Positions 56,890-64,000 of a DNA stretch of 64,000 nucleotides are shown here, in pieces; within the stretch, counting starts at the first letter, position 1; each line of letters starts with the position of its first letter. The position numbers and the translations under genes were made by a program. The DNA comes from a virus, in the IMG/VR virus record IMGVR_UViG_3300042691_039251, positions 25,679 through 89,678 of that record. One strand, 5' to 3'. The notes under the pieces were generated by a model, which did not search any database, was not told the DNA's origin, and was given only the letters and a program-made list of their open reading frames with translations.

Positions 56890-58029
56890 ATGATGAACAT
56901 TGACGAACAATATAAGAATCTCCTCAGAGACATTCTAGAAAACGGAAGGGCCAAAGAAGACCGAACTGGAACTGGAACACTAAGCGTTTTCGGAAGACAG
57001 ATCAGGCATCGAATGAGAGACGGCTTTCCTCTTCTCACCACGAAGAAGATGGCCTGGAAGTCAATAGTAATAGAGCTCCTCTGGTTCTTGCAAGGCAGAA
57101 CCGATCTCAGATATCTCCTCGCAAATGGTTGCCACATTTGGACCGGCGACGCTTACAAAAAATGGGACAAGAACTACGATTACGAACATCCACCCTTCAG
57201 CGGCCCCTATCCACCGAGGCTGACGCACAAAGAATTTGAGGAAAAGATCCTCACCGATCCCGACTTCGAGAAGATGTACGGAGAACTCGGACCGATCTAC
57301 GGTAAGCAATGGAGAAAATGGGAAAGAAAAGCAACAAGAGAAGAAAAGATCGTTGATCCTGGAGTCTATAGCGTTTTCATTGACCAGGTTCAAATCCTGC
57401 TCGATGAACTCGTATCTAACCCTGATAGCAGACGTTTGATGGTCAACGCTTGGAATGTTGGAGAACTGGATCAGATGACTCTACCGCCTTGCCACTACGG
57501 TTTCCAAGTCTACACTCGAGAGCTCACGCCTCAGGAAAGATACAGATACTGGTTCGATCACAATTACGAGACAGGAATGGAATACAATGATGAACAGGTA
57601 CCAGACTATGAAGACTCTTACTACTCACCTACTCCGAAGAGAGCAATCTCTCTCATGTGGAACCAGAGATCGGTGGATACTTTTCTAGGACTGCCTTTCA
57701 ACATTGCTTCTTACGCTCTTCTCTTGAAAATCATCGCTGAGATCACCGGTTACATGGCTGACGAGCTCATCGGAAACTTGGGAGACACTCACCTCTACAT
57801 GGATCACATAGATCAGGCAAAAGAACAGCTCGCTCGAGAGCCTTTTGGATCTCCTAGGTTGGAACTGAACACTGAGTTCTGGTGCCCAGGCACTGAGGAA
57901 GGCTGTATCGGAACACCGGGAAGCTACACCAAAAACTTCGATGCTCTGGTCAAAAGCTTCGACGTAGAAGACTTTCAGATATTTCATTACCGATACCATC
58001 CGGCGATCAAGGCGCCACTTTCAAATTGA
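56890..58029 (+). CDS. thyA: Thymidylate synthase
   Basis: 379 residues. EDRTGTGTLSVFGRQIRH, FPLLTTKK, ELLWFLQGRTDLRYL, LGPIYGKQWR, LPPCHYGFQ with catalytic Cys201, and FNIASYALL and GDTHLYMDHIDQ make a complete ThyA. It converts dUMP to dTMP with methylene-tetrahydrofolate. It is about 100 residues longer than E. coli ThyA (264), with inserts after WTGDAYKKWD (about 100-125) and around 215-250 (TPQERYRYWFDHNYETGMEY). Unlike T4 td, the gene has no intron. Supplies dTTP for phage DNA. Confidence 0.95.
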   Translation: MMNIDEQYKNLLRDILENGRAKEDRTGTGTLSVFGRQIRHRMRDGFPLLTTKKMAWKSIVIELLWFLQGRTDLRYLLANGCHIWTGDAYKKWDKNYDYEHPPFSGPYPPRLTHKEFEEKILTDPDFEKMYGELGPIYGKQWRKWERKATREEKIVDPGVYSVFIDQVQILLDELVSNPDSRRLMVNAWNVGELDQMTLPPCHYGFQVYTRELTPQERYRYWFDHNYETGMEYNDEQVPDYEDSYYSPTPKRAISLMWNQRSVDTFLGLPFNIASYALLLKIIAEITGYMADELIGNLGDTHLYMDHIDQAKEQLAREPFGSPRLELNTEFWCPGTEEGCIGTPGSYTKNFDALVKSFDVEDFQIFHYRYHPAIKAPLSN

Positions 58030-58030
58030 T

Positions 58031-58540
58031 ATGAAGAAATGGATATACTTAGACGATGTTAGAACTCCGGCACAGGACATCCAGGTGTCCTGGGGAGGCT
58101 CTAGTCCCGTCAAAATAGAATGGATCGTGGTCAGAAGCTATCACGAGTTCGTGGATAAGATACTAGAGATCGGATTAGACTCAATCGACGGAATCTCATT
58201 CGATCACGATCTAGGACCCCAAGCGATGGCTGAGTACTACAGAAACGTGATGCCTAACTATACACTAGACTACAGTAACATTGACGAGCTCACAGGCTAT
58301 CATGCATGCAGATGGTTAGTCGATCACTACTACGAGAAGAATCCTCAGAGGTTAGAGATGGAGAGGAAAGAAAAGAAGGAAACCTCATTCAGTTTTCCAG
58401 TTCTCACCGTACACTCAGCGAACCCAGTCGGATCAGCCAACATCATGGGATATCTGAACAACTTTCTCAAAAATGAGGCTCAACCTCAATCTTGCATCCG
58501 TCACTTTTGGGAGCTCAGTCCCACATCAGAAACAATTTAA
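58031..58540 (+). CDS. Cyclic-phosphate processing receiver (cREC) domain protein
   Basis: 169 residues. WIYLDDVRTP (LDDVR, 7-11), VVRSYHEF, GISFDHDLGP (SFDHDLG, 56-62) and VHSANPVGSANI (127-138) are the signature blocks of the cREC family, a receiver-like domain predicted to act on cyclic phosphates at RNA ends. The gene follows the kinase, Rnl1-like ligase and thymidylate synthase by one base, supporting a role in RNA repair. Biochemical function is inferred from family annotation only. Confidence 0.75.
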   Translation: MKKWIYLDDVRTPAQDIQVSWGGSSPVKIEWIVVRSYHEFVDKILEIGLDSIDGISFDHDLGPQAMAEYYRNVMPNYTLDYSNIDELTGYHACRWLVDHYYEKNPQRLEMERKEKKETSFSFPVLTVHSANPVGSANIMGYLNNFLKNEAQPQSCIRHFWELSPTSETI

Positions 58541-58541
58541 C

Positions 58542-58739
58542 ATGGATTTGAAGCCTCAATATGAATGGATCATTAAAGGGTCTCTCGAAGAAATCTTAGC
58601 TTACAAAAAACCTGATGAGGATCCTGTCTTCATCGATTCTGAAAAAGCTGTTCTCCAATGCATCGAAGTGATGAACGCGATGAAGAACTCTCACAAAAAT
58701 ACTCAAAATCTCCTTGCCGACCTTTCACGGCACCTCTAA
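58542..58739 (+). CDS. Small protein, unknown
   Basis: 65 residues from the ATG at 58542, one base after the previous stop (an earlier in-frame ATG lies inside the cREC gene). EWIIKGSLEEILAYKKPDED, then helical. No family recognised. Followed by a T-rich stretch that may hold a weak terminator and a promoter-like TTTTCT (58752-58757). Confidence 0.55.
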   Translation: MDLKPQYEWIIKGSLEEILAYKKPDEDPVFIDSEKAVLQCIEVMNAMKNSHKNTQNLLADLSRHL

Positions 58740-58786
58740 TCTGTTCTGTTTTTTTCTCATCTCTGAATAAATAAACTAGAATTCAG

Positions 58787-58833
58787 AAAAATGAGATGCA
58801 AGAGAACGGAAAGCTCTTCTCATTTCTGGTTAT
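58787..58833 (+). repeat. 47-bp direct repeat, copy 1
   Basis: Identical to 59313-59359. It spans the start codon and first 12 codons of the gene at 58796 and can fold: AAATGAGA pairs with TCTCATTT and AGAG with CTCT inside. Confidence 0.9.
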
Positions 58834-59008
58834 CACTCCTCTTTTAATGGCTTTATCTAAGCCTGAAAGAGCTGCGATATATCGGACCACAGAGAAGTAT
58901 ATCGATACTATTAACACTAGTGTCAAAATTAGAGACAGTGTCCTCGACGCTGATATCTCTCGCCTTTCCCCTTCTATATCATCTTTCACAAGGACAGAAA
59001 TGTTCTGA
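58796..59008 (+). CDS. Small exported or membrane protein, unknown
   Basis: 70 residues. MQENGKLFSFLVITPLLMAL has a hydrophobic segment at about 8-20, then a polar tail (YIDTINTSVKIRDSVLDADI). The first 13 residues are identical to those of the protein at 59322 because of the 47-bp repeat. No lipobox cysteine, unlike the other copy. Possibly a truncated or rearranged relative. Confidence 0.55.
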   Translation: MQENGKLFSFLVITPLLMALSKPERAAIYRTTEKYIDTINTSVKIRDSVLDADISRLSPSISSFTRTEMF

Positions 59009-59049
59009 AAGAGTGCGTCTTGTTGATCGAAAAAATAAAAAGTAAAACT

Positions 59050-59304
59050 ATGAAATGGTTCAAGTCGCTCTTCGATGACAACAACTCAATCAACGAAAAA
59101 TCTGTAGTGGGATTTTCGGCTTTCGTGATGATGGTGATCACTCTAATTACTGACATCACTACCGGTGTAATGGGTAGAGAAATGCCAATTCACGAATTTG
59201 TGTTCGATGGCTTCATGGTCATCGTCCTCGGATCTTTCGGTATCGCTTCTGTCGATAAGTTCATCAACAAAAGAAAAGGTAAGGACTCAGACACAGAAGA
59301 ATAA
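59050..59304 (+). CDS. Holin-like membrane protein
   Basis: 84 residues from the ATG at 59050. Two hydrophobic segments, VGFSAFVMMVITLITDI (about 20-36) and FDGFMVIVLGSFGIASV (about 53-69), short polar start and a charged C-terminus (NKRKGKDSDTEE): the layout of small class II-like phage holins. Such proteins permeabilise the inner membrane so the endolysin reaches the wall. It is 10 kb from the endolysin gene, so the assignment rests on topology alone. Confidence 0.55.
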   Translation: MKWFKSLFDDNNSINEKSVVGFSAFVMMVITLITDITTGVMGREMPIHEFVFDGFMVIVLGSFGIASVDKFINKRKGKDSDTEE

Positions 59305-59312
59305 GAAAAAAC

Positions 59313-59359
59313 AAAAATGAGATGCAAGAGAACGGAAAGCTCTTCTCATTTCTGGTTAT
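59313..59359 (+). repeat. 47-bp direct repeat, copy 2
   Basis: Identical to 58787-58833, spanning the start region of the gene at 59322, with the same potential hairpin. Confidence 0.9.
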
Positions 59360-59864
59360 ATCTTGTTTGTTCTTAATGTCTTTGACGCTAAAGACAGACA
59401 ACGTTCGTAAACAACAGGACACCTATACAGTGGACAGAGTGAAAAACTCTGTCCAAATAGGTCCACTAGCCGGAAATAGAAATTTGGCCTTCGGGGTCAA
59501 GAACATCGCAGAAGAAGTCCTGCAAGAAAAAGGCTTCGAATTGGTAGAAGAATCTGACGCCACTCATCACCTGTTCATCGAGATCGTTTATTTCGATATC
59601 GAACAGGTGAAATCTAACGTTGGCGTATTCCACAAAGACAAGAACAATACCCTCATCAGAATGAAGGGAACTCTCATCGTCAGCGGCAAGACTTTAAGAA
59701 CTGCCGTTGCTGAAGAAGTCTCTTCTGAAATTTCTACGTCTACTTTTATCGTCGATGAAGGCGGCGGCTTCAACCAACAAGCTGCTAGTAATGCTCTGAA
59801 AAAGACGTGCATCTCACTCGTAGAAAAACTCACAAATCCAGCCCCAACAAAAAACAAAAAATAA
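59322..59864 (+). CDS. Exported protein, possible lipoprotein, unknown
   Basis: 180 residues. MQENGKLFSFLVISCLFLM is a signal-peptide-like start; VISC could serve as a lipobox with Cys15. The body (FELVEESDATHHLFIEIVYF, then GTLIVSGKTLRTAVAEE and FNQQAASNALKKTCISLVEK) resembles lipoproteins of the CsgG/LpoB-like fold, in which a strand-helix core carries regular hydrophobic repeats. Start shared with the gene at 58796. Possibly related to the protein at 60466. Confidence 0.6.
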   Translation: MQENGKLFSFLVISCLFLMSLTLKTDNVRKQQDTYTVDRVKNSVQIGPLAGNRNLAFGVKNIAEEVLQEKGFELVEESDATHHLFIEIVYFDIEQVKSNVGVFHKDKNNTLIRMKGTLIVSGKTLRTAVAEEVSSEISTSTFIVDEGGGFNQQAASNALKKTCISLVEKLTNPAPTKNKK

Positions 59865-59866
59865 CA

Positions 59867-60214
59867 ATGAAAAAACTCACAAATTTCTTCGGAGGAAAAA
59901 GTGAATATGTTCCAGTAGAAGACAAGAACAGATTCTATTTCATGCTCCAACAAATGCAGTCTAACAGATGGAAGATCACCGCCATCGTGTTAGGTCTTTT
60001 CACCCTGATCATCGTAGGCATCAACGCAGGCGTTTTCTTAGGCGCATCTATCGGTGAAGATTGGAAAGAAATGCTCCTCATCCTCCTCGGTGCTTTCGTC
60101 GGTAACTTGAACAAGGTGGTCGACTATTGGTTCAATTCAGAGGACAGAGACAAGATGTTGATCCAAAAAGTTGACGAAGAAGACGGTGTCTCTCTTTCTA
60201 ACACAAACGAATAA
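59867..60214 (+). CDS. Two-pass membrane protein, holin-like
   Basis: 115 residues from the ATG at 59867. Two hydrophobic segments: ITAIVLGLFTLIIVGINAGVF (about 37-57) and MLLILLGAFVGNLNKVVDYW (about 69-88), with charged ends (FNSEDRDKMLIQKVDEED). Similar two-pass proteins near phage lysis genes act as holins or antiholins. Function inferred from topology. Confidence 0.55.
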   Translation: MKKLTNFFGGKSEYVPVEDKNRFYFMLQQMQSNRWKITAIVLGLFTLIIVGINAGVFLGASIGEDWKEMLLILLGAFVGNLNKVVDYWFNSEDRDKMLIQKVDEEDGVSLSNTNE

Positions 60215-60233
60215 AGAAAAATAAAATCACGTT

Positions 60234-60461
60234 ATGAAAAAATTTACAGAATTCTTTGATGAGAAGATATTCCCATCAATGCTTTACCTCAGCGGTTCTT
60301 TCATCATCTTCGCTTTCATCACTCAAGTCACTATGGCTGTCATGACTGCGGTAGTCCCAGAAGATAGAATGCTCAACATCTCAAATAAGATGTCTTGGAA
60401 GTTTGACGGTACTTTTAAGAATCATCCAGACAACATCTTTTACGAGGGAGAAATAAAGTAA
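60234..60461 (+). CDS. Single-pass membrane protein, unknown
   Basis: 75 residues: MKKFTEFFDEKIFPSM, a hydrophobic segment at about 17-41, then a soluble tail (ISNKMSWKFDGTFKNHPDN). The start resembles that of the 59867 protein, suggesting a related membrane module. Function unknown. Confidence 0.55.
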   Translation: MKKFTEFFDEKIFPSMLYLSGSFIIFAFITQVTMAVMTAVVPEDRMLNISNKMSWKFDGTFKNHPDNIFYEGEIK

Positions 60462-60465
60462 AGCA

Positions 60466-61185
60466 ATGAAAAGAATCGTAGGCATAGTAGCGCTGAGCTT
60501 GCTGAGTTTTGCAGCAAGCTCTCAAACCATCGGAACTACCAAAACCGAAGACTTCAAAGCTGACTTTGAAAAGAAGAAAGACATTTCGGCTTACCTCGAT
60601 TATGAAGGTCCACAGATCCCTATTCAAATCTTGAAAGCTGGGATATCTGAAGAAGTGTACGAAATGTACCCTGAGTTGAAAGAGAAGAGAGTAGGTCTCG
60701 GAGTTGCGAACATCTCTATGGAATACTTAGAGAACTTGAACCGTTTCAAGTTTACTGAAGACAAGACAGAGATCAAAAACAGAATGGTGAAGCAGTTTCA
60801 AGCGAGCCAGGCCGGCATCTCTGAGAATAAGTTGGACGGCCGCGGAAAGATCAACCTCGCAGAATACTTTGTGACCATTGAAGTCTACGACTATTCAATC
60901 TCTGAGGACGAGACTATCAACCTCAAAGACGGCGTCAAAGACAACTTGGTCACACGTCTCGGTCTTCAAGTACGTTTCACTAACGCTGAAACCGGAGTAG
61001 TTTTCGGAGCTTCAGGGTTAGGTGAAGCAAAGACTACCAGAGAACTCACTCTCTTGAGCGATGCAACTATAGATCCGATTAAGTTCAACCAATCTACTAT
61101 CAGCATCGCGACAAAAAAGGCTCTCGACATTGCTTGTGCCAACATTCTGGATAGAATGATCAAGAAAGGCATCTTTCAAAAATAA
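60466..61185 (+). CDS. Secreted CsgG-like protein
   Basis: 239 residues. Signal peptide MKRIVGIVALSLLSFAASSQ with a probable cut after Ala16-Ser17 or so. RVGLGVANISMEYL, then INLAEYFVTIEVYDYSI, LGLQVRFTNAETGVVFGASG, and a C-terminal helix ATKKALDIACANILDRMI follow the order of CsgG/FlgT-like outer-membrane assembly proteins (strand, strand, amphipathic hairpin, helix). No lipobox. Similarity is structural by pattern, not proven. Clustered with other exported proteins. Confidence 0.55.
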   Translation: MKRIVGIVALSLLSFAASSQTIGTTKTEDFKADFEKKKDISAYLDYEGPQIPIQILKAGISEEVYEMYPELKEKRVGLGVANISMEYLENLNRFKFTEDKTEIKNRMVKQFQASQAGISENKLDGRGKINLAEYFVTIEVYDYSISEDETINLKDGVKDNLVTRLGLQVRFTNAETGVVFGASGLGEAKTTRELTLLSDATIDPIKFNQSTISIATKKALDIACANILDRMIKKGIFQK

Positions 61186-61193
61186 AGAGAAAA

Positions 61194-61799
61194 ATGAATC
61201 TCAGAAGATGGGGATTGTTTGCTGTTTCTCTGCTTCTTCTTTTTGCTAGCTGCAAAGAGAAGAAAAAAGACGTCCCGATCTCGGTTCCGCAAGAAATGGT
61301 GCACGACACACTTGCAGTTCACGATACTATTCTCGTTGCTGAACCCTATCCCGTCCCTTACGAAACAGTAAGGGACAGCATAGTTTATAGAGACGTGGCA
61401 ATCAACGTGGATACGTTGGCAATACTCAAAATGTTCGATCAAAAGAATGTCTATAGAGACACTCTCAAATTTGAGTTCGGTTACTTGCTGGTCACTGACA
61501 CTATCAAAGGCGGCTCCATCGTATCGAGAAATTATCTAGCCAAAGTGAAGCCGCCGGCAGCAAAAGTCAGAATTGAGGAAGCTGAGCCGACTAACAAATA
61601 CTACATAGGAACTAATTTCGGCTTTGACAGACCGAACTATGTGTATTCGTTGGGGACTTCTTTCTTATATGAAACAAAAAATGACAAGATCTACCAAATT
61701 GGATTGGGTGTGAGAAACCGAGTGCTTGACGGAAACACCGGAGTCTTTGAACCTTTCATTCAAGGCGGAGTATATTGGAAACTAAAAAACAAAAAATGA
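61194..61799 (+). CDS. Lipoprotein with C-terminal beta domain, unknown
   Basis: 201 residues. MNLRRWGLFAVSLLLLFASC is a signal peptide with lipobox FASC (Cys20). A Pro/Val-rich, Thr/Asp-containing stalk follows (about 25-120). The C-terminal part, YYIGTNFGFDRPNYVYSLGT then FEPFIQGGVYWKLK, has alternating strands as in small outer-membrane-type beta barrels. Probably anchored in the host envelope. Overlaps the next gene by ATGA. Role unknown; spanin-like or surface-modifying function possible. Confidence 0.6.
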   Translation: MNLRRWGLFAVSLLLLFASCKEKKKDVPISVPQEMVHDTLAVHDTILVAEPYPVPYETVRDSIVYRDVAINVDTLAILKMFDQKNVYRDTLKFEFGYLLVTDTIKGGSIVSRNYLAKVKPPAAKVRIEEAEPTNKYYIGTNFGFDRPNYVYSLGTSFLYETKNDKIYQIGLGVRNRVLDGNTGVFEPFIQGGVYWKLKNKK

Positions 61800-63439
61800 A
61801 AAAACACATCGCGGCCACGTTAGGACTCGCATTGACAGCTTTTTCGAGCTTTGCTCAGCTCTCGATCAATCGATCGATAGTTCAGCAACCGCCTTACAAA
61901 GTAGGCGATACTCTCACCGTAAACTATACTGTGACGAGAGGAACTACCACACCTCGTTATTTCTGGCTTAGATACCAGCACAATAACCAAGCTCTGTCTC
62001 TGGTGAACAACAGCACCACTTTTACGCAAGGCAATCAGACTCAGACGTTTTTCACGAAATGGGACAACTATTCTTTCACGCCTTCTAACGCCGGATCTAA
62101 TCTCTATGCTCAATATACCAGCACTCCTTGGAACTATGTTGCAAATTCAAGCTGGAACGTAGGACAGTTGACTGTACAGAGAGTGGATGCTTCTATCGAT
62201 GGCACATTAGCCACTCAGAAATTTGTGCTAGGCGACGTTTCAGACTACTCAAACATCCACAAATTAGATCTTGCTTATTCAGTAGACGCTGCAGGTGCTT
62301 ACATCTCTCCTATCAATACCACCAGCGCTTCTTTGTCGATCGCCAACAATAATGTCAGTGGTAACACTGCCGGTCTTTCCATCAGAATCACATATCCATC
62401 TAACGATACTTCTATCACAAACCTGAAAGCTGTCGCTTACCCTGTAGTGAACGGAGCGCCTGTGACTTCTGGACAACCTCTAGAAACAAAAACATTTAAC
62501 GCTCAAGGTCTAGCAGTTTTCACAACTTTGAAAGTAGGAGACACTGTAGCAGTGTACGTAGTACCTACGATCAGTCAGACTTATTTGAATAATATAGTCA
62601 CCGTGACAGATGCCTACAAAGCATTCTTAGCAGTTTCTAACGTAGGTCTTAACGGAGGCTCTACATTTTTCACGTATCCAGTTCTGGAAAATAAGATTGG
62701 TAACGTTACCATCGGAGATACTACTTTCACGGTGGACGATTCTTACTATTCTTTCGCTTATGTGATGGGACAGAACGTCTCAGCCAACGCATCGATCCCG
62801 ACTTCGACTTCATCTTCCATTAAGATGCTTTCTTCGAAGAGATCAACATGGGCCAGTGGAATACAGAACAATATCGTAACGATTTCTTCAGTAACACAAA
62901 CTGAGAATTTTGCCTATGCTTACATAGGAGATCTCGATTGGTCTAACTCATCAGATCCTACGGTGACTTCAACTGCTACAAACAGTGCTAACGGTTCTGC
63001 GAACATGATCTCTAATTCAGCTTACACGATAAGAACTTTCTCGAACTCAACTGCATATTCATCAACGCCTAACAAGAATGCAACTCTGAGCGTATCCTCA
63101 TCAATTTCTAACGGTAAAGTGATATTGACGACATCTCTGACTCAAGCTGATTTAGCCGGTCTGCAGGTGATCATGCAATATGACGAAAATATGTTGACTC
63201 TCGATAACGTGGTATTTGATGCAGGAAACACGGTTACCAACTTCTCAACCCACAAAGACGGAAGATTAACTTTTGGTTCTATCGATCAGATTAAAACAGG
63301 TCGTATCAAAGTAGGAACTCCTTACAGATTAATCTTTACTCCAAAGACAGCGATCAACAATACTTCAGGTTTGTTTTATTTCATTCTATCTGATGCTGTA
63401 GACGCTAACGGCAACAAAGTCAATTTGATAATCGAATAA
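61796..63439 (+). CDS. Secreted protein with C-terminal cohesin-like domain
   Basis: 547 residues from the ATG at 61796. Signal peptide MKKHIAATLGLALTAFSSFAQ. The body is beta-rich and Asn/Ser/Thr-rich. The last 125 residues (ATLSVSSSISNGKVILTTSL, LQVIMQYDENMLTLDNVVFD, GTPYRLIFTPKT, GLFYFILSDAVDANGNKV) have the strand order and AxGNxV ending of cohesin-type domains, as in gliding-motility adhesins and scaffoldins. An ordinary secreted signal in a phage gene is unusual. TAATG overlap with the next gene. Confidence 0.65.
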   Translation: MKKHIAATLGLALTAFSSFAQLSINRSIVQQPPYKVGDTLTVNYTVTRGTTTPRYFWLRYQHNNQALSLVNNSTTFTQGNQTQTFFTKWDNYSFTPSNAGSNLYAQYTSTPWNYVANSSWNVGQLTVQRVDASIDGTLATQKFVLGDVSDYSNIHKLDLAYSVDAAGAYISPINTTSASLSIANNNVSGNTAGLSIRITYPSNDTSITNLKAVAYPVVNGAPVTSGQPLETKTFNAQGLAVFTTLKVGDTVAVYVVPTISQTYLNNIVTVTDAYKAFLAVSNVGLNGGSTFFTYPVLENKIGNVTIGDTTFTVDDSYYSFAYVMGQNVSANASIPTSTSSSIKMLSSKRSTWASGIQNNIVTISSVTQTENFAYAYIGDLDWSNSSDPTVTSTATNSANGSANMISNSAYTIRTFSNSTAYSSTPNKNATLSVSSSISNGKVILTTSLTQADLAGLQVIMQYDENMLTLDNVVFDAGNTVTNFSTHKDGRLTFGSIDQIKTGRIKVGTPYRLIFTPKTAINNTSGLFYFILSDAVDANGNKVNLIIE

Positions 63440-64000
63440 TGAGAATCTTTCTTGCGATATTATTTTCACTCATATCGTTCTTAGGATCTGGACAGACAAT
63501 AACTGCTCCAGATTCTAAGAGCTTTACCCTCAATACCTCTGGGCAGGACGCGAGCGGATTTAGTCTGAGCGGATTTAATTCAACTGCTGTTCTGCTATGT
63601 GCGATCGGTCTACCCGTTGCGCCTGCAGGAACTACTTTTTATATGACTCGTTTCGATGGATTAACACCAGCGAGCGGATTTAACTTTAGTGGCAATAAAA
63701 ATCGCCTGGTGTTTACGGGTACGATGGCAAATATCAACGCCGCTCTAGCAACACTAAAAATAAACACGACTGCTACATCAGGCAACATTCAAATATCAGT
63801 ATCAGCAACTGTAAACCCAGCAGGCTTTTTTTACAACCCGTCAAACGGTCACTTTTACAGACCAATATCGACGGGAGCGACTTATACAAATGCGAGAGCA
63901 GCTGCACTGAACACTACGTTTAAAGGACAGCCGGGATACTTAGTTACGATTACTTCTGCCGATGAAGATGCTTTCGTTTTCAGCAACGTTCCACAGGCCA
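63439..64000 (+). CDS. Secreted protein with C-type-lectin-like domain, 5' part
   Basis: Runs off the right edge; 187 codons visible. Signal peptide MRIFLAILFSLISFLGSGQ. Residues about 30-130 form a beta-type domain with the repeated ASGFSLSG and ASGFNFSG motif. From about 135, NGHFYRPISTGATYTNARAA then GYLVTITSADEDAFVF is the opening of a C-type-lectin fold (WxxA-type helix, then LVTItSxxE). Probably sugar-binding on the outside of the cell or virion. Third exported protein in a row. Confidence 0.7.
   Translation, partial: MRIFLAILFSLISFLGSGQTITAPDSKSFTLNTSGQDASGFSLSGFNSTAVLLCAIGLPVAPAGTTFYMTRFDGLTPASGFNFSGNKNRLVFTGTMANINAALATLKINTTATSGNIQISVSATVNPAGFFYNPSNGHFYRPISTGATYTNARAAALNTTFKGQPGYLVTITSADEDAFVFSNVPQA

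Noticed and set aside
56890-58029. Intron in the thymidylate synthase gene, as in T4 td
   Set aside because: The reading frame is continuous through all conserved motifs.

Overview
The window reads as part of a large tailed bacteriophage genome, most likely infecting a member of the Bacteroidota. Phage evidence: about 75 densely packed genes, all but one on the + strand, with ATGA or TAATG overlaps; six tandem giant fibre genes ending in intramolecular chaperone (peptidase S74) domains; a GH19 endolysin; holin-like membrane proteins; three tRNA genes; thymidylate synthase; and T4-style RNA repair enzymes. Host evidence is indirect: start codons are preceded by A-rich sequence without clear Shine-Dalgarno motifs, promoter-like boxes have the TAnnTTT form typical of Bacteroidota, and several secreted proteins and lipoproteins carry ordinary signal peptides. 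No terminase, portal, capsid or DNA polymerase gene is present, so this is only part of the genome.

Layout. 1-4.4 kb: end of a 2-oxoglutarate/Fe(II) oxygenase, three DxD glycosyltransferases, a cytidylyltransferase and two unknown proteins. 4.4-5.1 kb: terminator, a small gene, tRNA-Leu(GAG), an initiator-type tRNA-Met(CAT), tRNA-Val(GAC), terminator. 5.1-9.8 kb: four small unknown genes, then three more glycosyltransferases. 9.8-10.2 kb: an S-adenosylmethionine decarboxylase-like gene, the only reverse-strand gene. 10.3-12.8 kb: small unknown phage genes. 12.8-39.5 kb: six paralogous fibre genes of 937-1720 codons sharing an N-terminal module, a Gly-X-Y collagen-like stretch and a C-terminal S74 chaperone, interrupted by a small gene and a LamG-lectin gene.

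39.6-47 kb: a 510-base non-coding region with its own promoter and terminator signals, a DRB0094/Rnl5-like RNA ligase, a Ro60 (TROVE-vWA) homologue, a HExxH protein, a lipoprotein, a metallophosphoesterase and a deoxyribonucleotidase-like HAD protein. 47-53.7 kb: small genes, a GT25 glycosyltransferase with a probable capsid-targeting leader, the endolysin, a methyltransferase and a DnaQ-fold exonuclease. 53.9-58.7 kb: zinc-ribbon protein, polynucleotide kinase-like protein, T4 Rnl1-like RNA ligase, thymidylate synthase and a cyclic-phosphate receiver (cREC) protein. 58.8-64 kb: membrane and secreted proteins, including two genes sharing a 47-bp 5' repeat, holin-like proteins, a CsgG-like protein, a cohesin-like protein and a C-type-lectin protein cut by the window end.

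Two themes stand out. First, collagen-like fibres together with seven glycosyltransferases, a nucleotidyltransferase and a prolyl-hydroxylase-like oxygenase suggest that the phage modifies its own fibres or the host surface. Second, the RNA-repair inventory (two ligases, a kinase, a phosphoesterase, a cREC protein, Ro60, and tRNAs) next to a probable structured RNA suggests defence against host tRNA or RNA cleavage. A phage promoter, TTTTCT-N18-TATCTTTT, recurs in front of several operons.
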